From Tetmemena sp. SeJ-2015 (taxonomy: Eukaryota > Ciliophora > Spirotrichea > Sporadotrichida > Oxytrichidae), in assembly GCA_027382625.1 (NCBI GenBank), contig JAJKFJ010010884.1:1-13369 (forward strand): a DNA stretch of 13,369 bases, read 5' to 3'. Of this stretch, positions 1 to 8,000 are shown piece by piece (the stretch's first letter is position 1; every line of letters begins with the position of its first letter). Below the pieces are notes generated by a model, which was given only the letters and a program-made list of their open reading frames with translations, made no database searches and had not been told where the DNA came from. The position numbers were made by a program, and so were the translations under genes.

Positions 1-3000
1 GAACGACCAGAAGGCGGAGGACCCAGACGAATTGGCTGAATACTTCACAACAATAATTTAAATATCTTGTCAGGCCAATAGAGCAAGAGACTCAGCTGAA
101 TGAACTATGGATGTGAAATGGTTGGAATTACATGCAGGCCTCTGAGCTGGAGAGAGCTTTCAAGGAAGTCATTCAAAATAGGAATAGAACATAAGACCCT
201 GCCTCTGAGCGATGACAAGCTGAAGGAAGCTATCACCACCATCAAGAAGAACTCTTTCCAAGGCTTCAACTGAATATATACATGTCTTTTTTTATTAAGA
301 GTACTTGGAAAAGCTGAAGAAGGAACTCAAAACTAGATTCAAAGTTAAATATTTATTGAGAAAAAGAATGAGCAAGTAACCAAGCAGCAATCATATTCTT
401 TATCAGCTTTTTATGATCAAATATTTCTAAATGAATTTTTGAATGCGTAAACTCACTTGAACAGTGCGCCTCCATCATCAAACAAAAGCTTATGCAAGGA
501 GATTTTACGAAATTATGACTTCTAATTGAGAAACGGATTCAACATCAAGGAGCATGTTATATTTATTAAGTTTCTCTTTGGCAAGAGTCTTTCAATAACT
601 TTTAATATAAATATTTGTATATCTATAACTGATGAAGGATGTTATATCAACTGCGTCTCCTCTAGGAGAAGCTGAAGACTGCTGAATTGCAATTACAAAA
701 CTGAGAATGCCATTCTAACTGAGCGTTTATAGAACGCTAAGATGGAGATAGACGAGCTCAGAGTGAAGGTTATAATATTTATAGAATTTCCTTCTTATTC
801 ACAGAGAAGGTGCACGACTTGGAACTCTAAACCAAGTTGCAGAAAGAGGAATTGAGGAAAAGAGATTCCGAGATTGTGGAAATACATGATCAGAATCTTG
901 AGAATTATTCTAAATGTTTTATTTGATGGCTCTTGTAGAACAGGAGAGAGATAATAAGAGCGGATTTTATTATAATGTTCAGAGAGAGGGACGATAAGGT
1001 GAAGAGCTATAAGTCAAAGAGAAAGTAGGCTGAGAAGGAAGTAGGTGAACTGAAGCAGCAGAGAGATAGGCTGGAGTCTCAGATCTTGAATATCCAGCAA
1101 CAGTAGCCAGTCATGAGTCCCAACTCGCAAATAGTTGACTCTGCTTAACTTGACTTCCTCAAGAAATAAAATAATTATAATAATTAAATCTCTAAATGTA
1201 CTAATTCATATTTATAATTATTGTATGGTGCATATGCCTCAGCGAGTTCAATAATCACTCATCATTTTTAAGTAATACTATAGTAGCTATAATTCTTGCC
1301 TCAGGTCCTCGTTTCTTATCTAACAAACTTATTATATTTACTACTTGCTGGTTATCTGGTTTCCATCTAAACATATATCTTATTGAATTCATTTAAGAAA
1401 CTCTGTGAGTATATAAAGAAATTTATAAATACTTCATCAATCCGTATTGTTAAAAATATTATAATGCTCTCCCCACCTTTCTCAAAACGCTTTTTATTAC
1501 TCATAGGGATTAGTGGTCGTCTAGTTCAAATAAGTTCCTGAACTCTTGATAATACAAGAATTTATATTCCATGTATGTTGTTGTTGTTGTTGCACCCACC
1601 ACACTTAATTTCAGCAGCACACAAGTTAATGTTTCATTATGATTTTGAAGCATCATTATTTATTGTAGCTTATGCAAGGTGCTTATAAGGCTTACTCAGA
1701 TTTGAAGTTTGACTTCGAGCAATTCCAATCAACTATATTTTTTTTAATAAGGAGCACGTGTACGAATTTCTCTTCTATCATTTTAATTACTTATTTGAGA
1801 GTTGAATAACTGAGGACTTTCTCTCTGACAGGGACACTCAGTCCAGTAATCAACTACGCATGCAATAATTGCATTTCGAGTGAGGGTGAATGGGGAGTTC
1901 ACAGAGAAGTTTCTACTCTGCTTTTACTCATTCTTTGTGGAACTGACTAATGAAACAGTTAAATCCTCTAATGAATTCTCATTAGCATTATAGAAATGTT
2001 ACTATGATTGATCTATTCTTATCTTTAGGAGAGAGACTTCCTTAGAAGCGAGATAAACAATCTCAAGGAGAGCGTGCAGAGGAAGGAACTTGATCTCCAA
2101 GATTTCAACAAGCAACTCAGAGAGAGAATGAACGTATGATCATTGTAGAGCATTGAAATTTACTGCTCATCATATCTATTAACTTCCATGACTACCATTT
2201 TATCATCATACTTATCATTTCCTCAAGAAGGAGCTTGAAAATGTAAAGTTGGAGAAGGTGTATCTACAGAACCAGCTTTTGCAAAGTCAGTCATAGAAAG
2301 ACGAAAATAAGCGCCTCTATGAGACGCTCCTCACAGTCATCAACAACGGTCAGCTCAATAATAATCAGAACAACAAAGAGAATAACTTCTACAGATCTAA
2401 CAGTAGTAGCTCTGGTGGCAATGGCTGTGTCAAGGGTGTGGCCAGTTCCCAGGAATAACTTCAACAGCTGTGTCAAATGCAATCGCAGATTCTGGACTTG
2501 GAACAGAGCAATAAGGTGTTGAGGACTTTTAAGAATCTCTATAAAGCTGCTGCTGAAATATCAAATAGTCAACTACTATCATATCATTGATTCATATAGT
2601 AAGGTGCAACAACGGTTATAAGCCAGTGCTTTTCAAGGCTCACTATCTCAAGTGCTCTAAGCTGGCTGAGCAACAGATCTCTAACTAAGAGCCAGGCGCT
2701 CAGGATCGTCTCTTCATTAAGCTTGTGGACTGCGAGAGCTCTACCTCACCTTATCAAGGGCAGGGTCAGTAGACACTGCGGTTCTTCGTATCGCAGTAGG
2801 GTGGAAACATCCAGTACTATCTGAAGTTCCCAGTAGAGCGCCTGCATGAGTTAGTGAGGACTCTTGCTCGCAACTACTCCAGTGCTGATGTGTTCAAGAC
2901 CTCAGCCTATAAGAAGTTCATCAACCTGCAGGATGAGTAGGCAAGCCAAGGAGTGAAGGGGAAACTGGCCATGAATGAAGTAATCAACTCCTTCATTTAA

Positions 3001-3093
3001 GAAGTCAGCTCGCTCTATGTCATAAAGAAAGATCAAGAGTTCAGAAGGAAAAGAAAGATATAATTGTAAATTTATCTAATATACTTATAATGA
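1..3093 (+). CDS. Scrambled germline gene for a long coiled-coil protein, 5' truncated
   Basis: No family recognised. The gene reads in ciliate code (TAA/TAG = Gln) and ends at TGA 3091-3093. Joining the MDSs in pointer order gives about 584 residues with no frame break except those noted separately. The order is 1-55, 76 to about 105, about 191-271, 303-343, 361-379, 447-499, 1667-1716, 516-554, 1749-1774, 571-600, 1805-1855, 646-766, 1878-1909, 798-900, 931-951, 2027-2126, 979-1165, then 2219-3093. The product is rich in Glu, Lys, Gln and Leu, with long predicted coiled coil (pieces such as LRLLQEKLKTAELQ and SEINNLKESVQRKELDL), then an Asn/Ser/Gly-rich linker (about 2360-2450). The C-terminal domain is more globular (contains YKPVLFKAHYLKCSKL and LRFFVSQQGGNIQYYLKF). 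A structural or cytoskeletal role is only a guess from the coiled coil. The gene is not readable in linear order. Confidence 0.85.
51..80 (+). other. IES with pointer CAATA
   Basis: CAATA occurs at 51-55 and 76-80. Removing one copy plus the 20-bp AT-rich insert turns an out-of-frame read into a continuous one (AEYFTT-I-EQETQLNE). Confidence 0.8.
102..210 (+). other. Unresolved IES region with competing pointers
   Basis: The frame must change by one between LNE (96-104) and LSDDKLKEA (from 205). Three resolutions fit. GAAC at 102-105/187-190 alone (85 bp) restores the frame. A 10-bp repeat GCCTCTGAGC at 138-147/201-210 works if combined with either a 25-nt GT-AG intron at 113-137 or a GG pointer. 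ATG at 111-113/132-134 plus ATA at 178-180 or 184-186/191-193 also works. Which is used cannot be decided here. Confidence 0.45.
269..305 (+). other. IES with pointer ACT
   Basis: ACT occurs at 269-271 and 303-305. Removal of 34 bp eliminates an in-frame TGA at 271 and gives SFQGFN-LEKLKKELK. Confidence 0.75.
341..363 (+). other. Short insertion: IES (pointer AAA) or 17-nt intron
   Basis: Either AAA at 341-343/361-363 (20 bp removed) or a GT-AG intron at 344-360 (17 nt) gives the same frame downstream (TRFK-KNEQV, differing by one Lys). Confidence 0.6.
376..450 (+). other. IES with pointer GTAA
   Basis: GTAA occurs at 376-379 and 447-450. Removing 71 bp joins NEQV to NSLEQCASIIKQKLM in frame. 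This is the last colinear junction before the scrambled block. Confidence 0.75.
447..499 (+). other. Scrambled MDS (odd block), joins to 1667
   Basis: Encodes NSLEQCASIIKQKLMQG. It ends in the 13-bp pointer AGCTTATGCAAGG (487-499), repeated exactly at 1667-1679, where the frame continues. Confidence 0.9.
516..554 (+). other. Scrambled MDS (odd block)
   Basis: Starts with pointer TGACTTC (516-522, matching 1710-1716) and ends with AAGGAGCA (547-554, matching 1749-1756). It encodes DFQLRNGFNIKEH in phase with both partners. Confidence 0.85.
571..600 (+). other. Scrambled MDS (odd block)
   Basis: Starts with TTTCTCTT (571-578, matching 1767-1774) and ends with AATAACT (594-600, matching 1805-1811). 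It encodes FLFGKSLSIT. At 30 bp it is barely longer than its pointers. Confidence 0.85.
646..766 (+). other. Scrambled MDS (odd block) with an internal 7-bp frame anomaly
   Basis: Starts with ATCAACT (646-652, matching 1849-1855) and ends with GAGTGA (761-766, matching 1878-1883). It encodes NQLRLLQEKLKTAELQ, then TENAILTERLQNAKMEIDEL. A 3n+1 excess near 691-699 fits a 7-bp mini-IES with pointer AA (691-692/698-699) or a single-base error. Confidence 0.8.
798..900 (+). other. Scrambled MDS (odd block)
   Basis: Starts with the 12-bp pointer TTCACAGAGAAG (798-809, matching 1898-1909). It encodes KVHDLELQTKLQKEELRK and runs to TCTTG at 896-900, which joins colinearly to 931-935. Confidence 0.85.
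896..935 (+). other. Conventional IES (pointer TCTTG) inside the scrambled block
   Basis: TCTTG occurs at 896-900 and 931-935. Removing 35 bp gives HDQNL-VEQERD. It is the one non-scrambled junction between two odd-block pieces. Confidence 0.75.
931..951 (+). other. Scrambled MDS (odd block), 21 bp
   Basis: Ends with the 10-bp pointer AGGAGAGAGA (942-951), matched at 2027-2036. It encodes LVEQERD. Confidence 0.8.
979..1165 (+). other. Scrambled MDS (odd block), last odd piece
   Basis: Starts with TCAGAGAGAG (979-988, matching 2117-2126) and ends with TTCCTCAAGAA (1155-1165, matching 2219-2229). It encodes DDKVKSYKSKRKQAEKEV followed by a Gln-rich stretch. Confidence 0.9.
1166..1666. other. 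AT-rich spacer between the odd and even MDS blocks
   Basis: About 500 bp with no MDS that I can join to the gene. Open frames here are only the expected result of TGA being the sole stop. It includes a short (GTT)5G run at 1577-1592. It is presumably eliminated in the macronucleus. Confidence 0.7.
1577..1592 (+). repeat. Short GTT microsatellite
   Basis: Five GTT units plus G, within the spacer between MDS blocks. Confidence 0.9.
1667..1716 (+). other. Scrambled MDS (even block), first even piece
   Basis: Starts with the 13-bp pointer shared with 487-499 and ends with TGACTTC (1710-1716), shared with 516-522. It encodes GAYKAYSDLKFDF. Confidence 0.9.
1749..1774 (+). other. Scrambled MDS (even block), 26 bp
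   Basis: Bounded by AAGGAGCA (1749-1756) and TTTCTCTT (1767-1774). It encodes KEHVYEFLF. Only 10 bp lie between its two pointers. Confidence 0.85.
1805..1855 (+). other. Scrambled MDS (even block)
   Basis: Bounded by AATAACT (1805-1811) and ATCAACT (1849-1855). It encodes ITEDFLSDRDTQSSNQL. Confidence 0.9.
1878..1909 (+). other. Scrambled MDS (even block)
   Basis: Bounded by GAGTGA (1878-1883) and TTCACAGAGAAG (1898-1909). It encodes RVRVNGEFTEK. Confidence 0.9.
2027..2126 (+). other. Scrambled MDS (even block)
   Basis: Bounded by AGGAGAGAGA (2027-2036) and TCAGAGAGAG (2117-2126). It encodes ERDFLRSEINNLKESVQR and the following coiled coil. The flanks 1910-2026 and 2127-2218 look like eliminated sequence. 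Confidence 0.9.
2219..3093 (+). other. Final MDS run of the scrambled gene, to its stop codon
   Basis: Starts with TTCCTCAAGAA (2219-2229) and carries the rest of the protein colinearly to TGA 3091. One interruption lies at about 2558-2600. In-frame TAA/TAG are read as Gln throughout (e.g. 2686, 2770, 2797). Confidence 0.85.
2568..2599 (+). other. Probable 32-nt GT-AG intron (or IES with pointer ATATCA)
   Basis: An in-frame TGA at 2588 and a frame change require a removal. A GT-AG intron at 2568-2599 restores NGYKPVLFKAHYLK. Pointer ATATCA at 2558-2563/2581-2586 gives the same downstream frame. Confidence 0.55.
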
Positions 3094-3161
3094 TATGATG
3101 GAGAGTTAAAGGTAAATTGGATAGAGGATAATTTTAATTTAATTTTCTCTCCAAGGCGATA
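3094..3161. promoter_or_regulatory. 68-bp gap between two tandem genes
   Basis: AT-rich, and the only space for the 3' end of the coiled-coil gene and the 5' end of the next. No telomere repeat or defined promoter motif is seen. If the genes go to separate macronuclear chromosomes, a breakage site must lie here. Confidence 0.4.
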
Positions 3162-4895
3162 ATGTCTCAGTTCATAATCAGTGGAGGCTTCGGAGGTAGA
3201 TAAACAGTTATCAACGCCTCTGAGAGTCACACTAATCAATCTCCTTCCAAGTAGCAATTCTCCTTCCCCAAGGCGGGAAGATTCCCCAAACCCAAGCATC
3301 CTTAGTAAGTCTTAGAAAATAAACTTTTTCTTTATTCTATTGTTAGCTGCCCTGAGGCATTCTACGATTAAAAAGTACCCAAGTCAGGCAGAGCCACAAG
3401 CATGGGACTTGGACCGAGGTACCAGTTCTAGCAGCAACCTTTCTATGGTCCAACACCTCAGCACTATCAAATCAACTCGCTCTTTGGCAGCGCAGGTGAG
3501 GAAGGATCAGGCTCTCTGAATAAGTCAGTAGCCGCCATAGGATTTTCAACAGCAACTAACAAGTATTTCAAAGAAGAGCATGGTCGCTCCTTTGGGCCAA
3601 GCAGGTCTTAACTTAAAAACTTCCTGAGAGAACACCCACCAGCAGACAAATCAGTGCCAGGGCCTGGCCTTTACAACCTAGTGGAGAGTACTAACATAGC
3701 CAAAGTGGTGAGAAGCAGTGACTTGAAAGCACCTCAGTTTTCGATGAGAGCTAAAACGCCTCGAGATAGCATGATGGTCAACTATGCTCGTAAGGTTGAT
3801 TGGGTCCCAGGCCCTGCTGAGTATAACACCTCAGAGATCCTCTCTCGCAATTAAGGCAAAGTAGTCCTAGAATATTACTCTTAGAGTTTATTAAAGTAGT
3901 CGATGCGAAGTATCAAAGTGCAATTGGCGGGGTGATTTCTAAGATAGGCAGGCCTCTAGACTGGAACCACTATCTTAAGAATGGCTGGATGAATAACCCA
4001 GCACCAGGCAGCTATAACAATAACCTTGAGCTCAACTCAAATGGGAGCTATCAATACTATAAATGGAAGAGCAGTGGTGCTCCTAAGTTCCCTCAGTCCA
4101 GTCGACTGGTAAACTTAGATCCCTCTGAGACCAGAAAGAGTAAGTTTCCCTCTTTCTTCACCTTTATCATAATCTCATATTTTTTTTCTTAGTCACTCCT
4201 GGACCAGGTGCTTATCGCAAAGGCACAGACTTCGGCTATATGAAGGCAGATGATTAATCTTACAGCCAGATCTAGAGCACTCAATTCCAATCTGCTTTTG
4301 ACAAGTACTACCGACACAGCAGTCAAGGAGGGAGTGCTTAGAGTAAGAATACTACCTTCACGACCTCAGCGGGTCATAATAGCTCCCGCAACGCCCCCAA
4401 CTCCTCTGTCCTTAAATCCAACCGCACCATGGCGAGCATCAAAGACACAGAGTTGAGACAAAGTCTCTTCAAAAACTCTAATCATAATGAAGGAGCAGCT
4501 GCTTAGAGGAGTGGGGAGTAGACTTTTAAGCTGGATGCGAAGAGAAACAGTCTTAATGGGAACTACAAGCAGCAGATTCTTCAACAACCTGCTTACAACT
4601 AGATCTATTCTTAGAGGCCGATTAAGAGCGGTGTAAATACCAGCTAGGTCGCTAAAGCGAAAAAGCAGTCCTCCTTTAAGAGTAACAGCTATATCAATTC
4701 ATTCATAATGTTGAGACCTCTTTTGATAATTATTCAGGGTAGCCTAATAGCCATGTCCAGGTTAAATAAGCTTCTGAGGTTAAGGCGGAGGATACACAAA
4801 TAATTTCAAGCTAGGCGGAGGTGGAGTTCCACGAATACAAGGACTCACCTGCGGCGACAATCAATTAATCACAACAAGAAATAGTCAAGTTTTGA
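3162..4895 (+). CDS. PG-rich (STPGR/SHIPPO) repeat protein
   Basis: Starts at ATG 3162 (MSQFIISGGFGGRQ) and ends at TGA 4893-4895, about 532 residues after removing two introns, one IES and a 5-bp frame anomaly. Pro-Gly-rich motifs typical of the sperm-tail PG-rich repeat (ODF3/CIMAP-like) family are visible: VPGPGLYN, VPGPAEYN, NPAPGSYN and TPGPGAYRKG. This family binds along ciliary or flagellar microtubules, so an axonemal or cortical cytoskeletal role is likely by family. The C-terminal third (from about 4260) is Ser/Asn/Gln/Lys-rich and low complexity. It converges with the WD40 gene, with 122 bp between the two stop codons. Confidence 0.85.
3305..3346 (+). other. GT-AG intron, 42 nt
   Basis: GTAAGT donor and TTAG acceptor. 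Splicing gives KPKHPY-CPEAFYDQKVP. The TTAG repeat at its ends, used as a pointer, would create a stop, so splicing is the better reading. Confidence 0.7.
3858..3901 (+). other. IES with 9-bp pointer AAAGTAGTC
   Basis: AAAGTAGTC occurs at 3858-3866 and 3893-3901. Removal of 35 bp (3n+2) joins SRNQGKVV to DAKYQSAIGG in frame. Confidence 0.9.
4140..4192 (+). other. GT-AG intron, 53 nt
   Basis: GTAAGT donor, pyrimidine-rich tract and TTAG acceptor. Splicing joins ETRK to ITPGPGAYRKG in frame. The AGT repeat at the ends would give the wrong frame if used as a pointer. Confidence 0.8.
4694..4703 (+). other. Frame switch in the PG-rich gene
   Basis: The frame used from 4195 must give way to one ending VKF-TGA at 4893. 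Removing 5 bp between TCA 4694-4696 and 4699-4701 does this. It could be a mini-IES, a germline indel or a sequencing error. Confidence 0.45.
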
Positions 4896-5017
4896 GAATA
4901 TACAGACAGGTATATAAATTATCAAATGCATATTAAATCATTGCAGCAGGAGATGAGGTACGAGAAATTAGTTGGGCAATCATAAAATTAAAACTTTATT
5001 TCGATCTTGGTTTTTGT
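4896..5017. other. Convergent intergenic region
   Basis: 122 AT-rich bases between the stop of the PG-rich gene (+) and the stop of the WD40 gene (-). It should hold both 3' ends. No further feature is seen. Confidence 0.5.
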
Positions 5018-8000
5018 TCATACTTCATCTATGCTAGTGAGGTACTCGGTGGTAGTGATGTTGTTGGCGGTGGTGACTGTGAGGTTGTTCCTTGCTCCTT
5101 AGCTGTGGTCGTTGACTCTGTCAGTGGACTTGTAGTTGCCTCTGCTGAGTCTGTTGAACTGCTGCTCCCTCGTGCTCTTGAGTTTGCTGTTCCTCCTGCT
5201 CTCCTCCTCCCGCTCCCTCCTCATCTTCTCCTCCCTCTGCCTGTCCACCTTCAGCACCTCCCTCATCTGCTTCTCAGGGTAGCCAGCCTGGTTCATCACG
5301 CTCACACACTCTCCCTATATATTTCAGAATAAATAAGATAACTCACCTGCACATTCCAGCAACAACAAAAAAACATAACATAATAAATGTAATTAAGATG
5401 ATACTTTTTTAATTCCAAAGTTTGACCTCGCCATGATTAGTGGCAGTCACAAAGTATCTTATAAAATAAATGTCTTTCTATATAGTGATATAAGAATTAC
5501 TATTATAGTTCTTATTTATCTCTTGTACTTGCTGAACTTGCAGGAGATCACAGCCTGGCTGTTGTGAGTTTACTATAGAAAGAGAGGGTAAGCAAGTGAC
5601 AACATTTAAATATATCGAGACTACTTACCAGTTGGTGGAGAGTCCACTCCTTCTCTAGCTCGAAGCAGAAGTTCAAAAAATATTTATAATGATGAGTAAA
5701 GAGTTCAGATCTGACTCTGCTTGCTGTATCTAACTGCTTTAAACGGGATTGACCAGTTCATTAACGCTTTTCCTGGAGATGGACTTTTAGAACATGGTAT
5801 TGAGGGCAGCCATTTAGGAGTTAGTGGTGCTGCTTCCTCCGCTGCCCATGCCATTCGCAGAAGACTGCTGGTTGATTTGTGAAGCACCTATGATAGAGGA
5901 GGTCTTTCTCATATTATGAGCCTGCAAGTTGGAAGGTCTCTGTTGCTATTTCAGTAGGGTGTTACGAGGAGAGAGCTCCTCTAACTTAGTTGAGTAGATT
6001 GCGCCCTTCCCTGACTCACCCACAGAGATCATGAACTCGAAGTCGAAGCTGAAGTCTATGATAAATAAAAGCACTTACCCTCTATTATGCTTAGTTTATG
6101 AGTGAGTTGTTCTGGAGACGGAGGCAGTTCTCTGAGAGCACCTCTGTGATAGGGTTGATGCAGTGCATCTGACCTGTGTTTTAAACTACGAAGAGTAGTG
6201 TCTGCCTTGAAGTCTTGGCGAACCGCACTGATGACACGAATGTGTTCGGTCTCTCCTTAGGCAGCTCGATGATTGAGCGGACACTTCCAGACTGAGAATT
6301 CCAAAGGCACACTTTGTTGTCCACTCCTCCAGTAGCTGCGTACATCTCTGTATGGTCCATGGTGTACACATCACCCGTGTGCACCGATTTAATAATAATG
6401 AGAGTTTAAGAAAGATTTCTTGAGCATGATAGGAATAGTGTAAGTGTTCTTCTAGTGCATGGGCAGTTTGATGAAGGCGACTTTGCCCTCCCAGCCAACA
6501 GCACTGAGCCAGTAGTTAGTGTTATCAGTAAGGAACTGCATCTGAGTCATCTCAGTTCCTATCTTCTAGAGCGAGTGCAGGATGCCTGCTGAGTGGATGT
6601 TGTGAATAGTAATCAGTCCCTCCTCATTAAAAGTAATAAGTTGAGAATAGTTTAGAAGTGGAATCATCACAGACAGCAAGATACTTCTCTTTGGGGTCGA
6701 CTGCACCACAAGTCAACTTTTTATTGATCTGGTTATTCTTTAGGTGTGTCTTAAGCAGTAGAGTTGTAACTTGCCTGCCAGTTTGCAAGGACCAGACCCT
6801 CATCAAGCAGTCCTAGTCGAGAGTGATCAGCTGATCCTTGGATTCTAAGATCATCACTGAAACTAACTTAGAGGAGGAGGTTACCAGTACGTTTCCAGTC
6901 TCAGTGTACGAGTTAGCAGTTGTTGTCCCACTCAATCCACTCTTCGTCATTTCAGACCCGTGCGTGATGTAGGACTGAGAGGCGATCAACTCCTCCTTCA
7001 GCTGTTCCTTTATCTTCCTTGCTTCTCCTTGGCTGTAGCCACCGTCCACACTCCCTGTGTCAATTAAGCTAAAAATATAATTTTCAATAATGGTGGTTTA
7101 AGATATTGGTTTATCTGGATTTGCTTCTGGATGCGCTTGACTTGGTCCTTGAGGGCGTTGGTGGTGATGGCCTTGCGCTGCACGCTCTCGAACTCCACGT
7201 TCTTGTCCACCTTGGCCTTCCAGACCTTGATAGCTACACAAGCTGTGAGCAGCACTCCCTTGGCCTTGTTGAAGCAAGTGGACTGATAAAAGCGAGTTGC
7301 CTAGTTTATAAAGAGAACTATACAATCCATCTCCAACCTTTATTCAAGTTAGAGGTGTCTTTTATGGTCTAGATGCATTTCCAATTAAAATAACTCTAAC
7401 ATTTCTTATCAGCATTCCAGTTTGAGGGAGTCGAAGAGCTGGATAGTGCGGTCGAGGGAGATGGAGATGAGTTGCATGTGCTTGTCGTAGAAGTAGATGT
7501 CCATTATCTCAGCCTGATGAGCCTTCGGGCAGCTCTAAGTAAGGATGCGAGCAGAAGGATCAAACAAAAGCAGTTTGCCTTCAACACCCCCGCAGGCAAT
7601 GAAGCCAGTTTGCTGGGAGAAGTCAAAAGCAGTGATGGTAGTCTTCTCCTTGCGGAAGCCGTTGTGTGTCTCCCAAAGAAGTTTGAACTCCATAGAGTCG
7701 TAAACTTAGAGCAGCCCCTTGAAACTTGAAACCACTAGCCCAACGTCTTTATGGTAGAGCAGCTTCGTGAGTGGGCCGTGATCTCTCACGTAGGATTGTA
7801 AACGCAAGGAGTAAACTAGCTTGCCCTTCTCCTGCTCTGCCATAGAGTAGAGCTCAACCATCCCTTCTTGAGAAGCCAGGCACAATAATAAATAGAAGGA
7901 ATGGGTGTAGATTATATTAAATATGACGTTGGAGTTGAGCTTGAAGCGAGCCATGTGGGCAGATATTGGCTGATACTGTGTGAAGAACTAGTGATAGTCG

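Noticed and set aside
1500..1560. tRNA-like stretch in the spacer
   Set aside because: A GTTCAA-like motif is present but no cloverleaf stems could be paired.
1577..1592. GTT run as a CRISPR or telomere-like array
   Set aside because: Only five 3-bp units with no spacers; an ordinary microsatellite.
2291..2522. Short open frames on both strands over the Asn/Ser-rich linker
   Set aside because: They are shadows of the coiled-coil gene, whose frame here is continuous with the scrambled pieces.
1..3093. Paramecium-type IESs bounded by TA
   Set aside because: Pointers vary in sequence and length (2-13 bp) and pieces are out of order, which does not fit TA-bounded, colinear IESs.
6066..6088. 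GTAAGT...CATAG as an intron in the WD40 gene
   Set aside because: Splicing it gives the wrong frame; the TCATA pointer pair at 6057/6097 gives a continuous protein.
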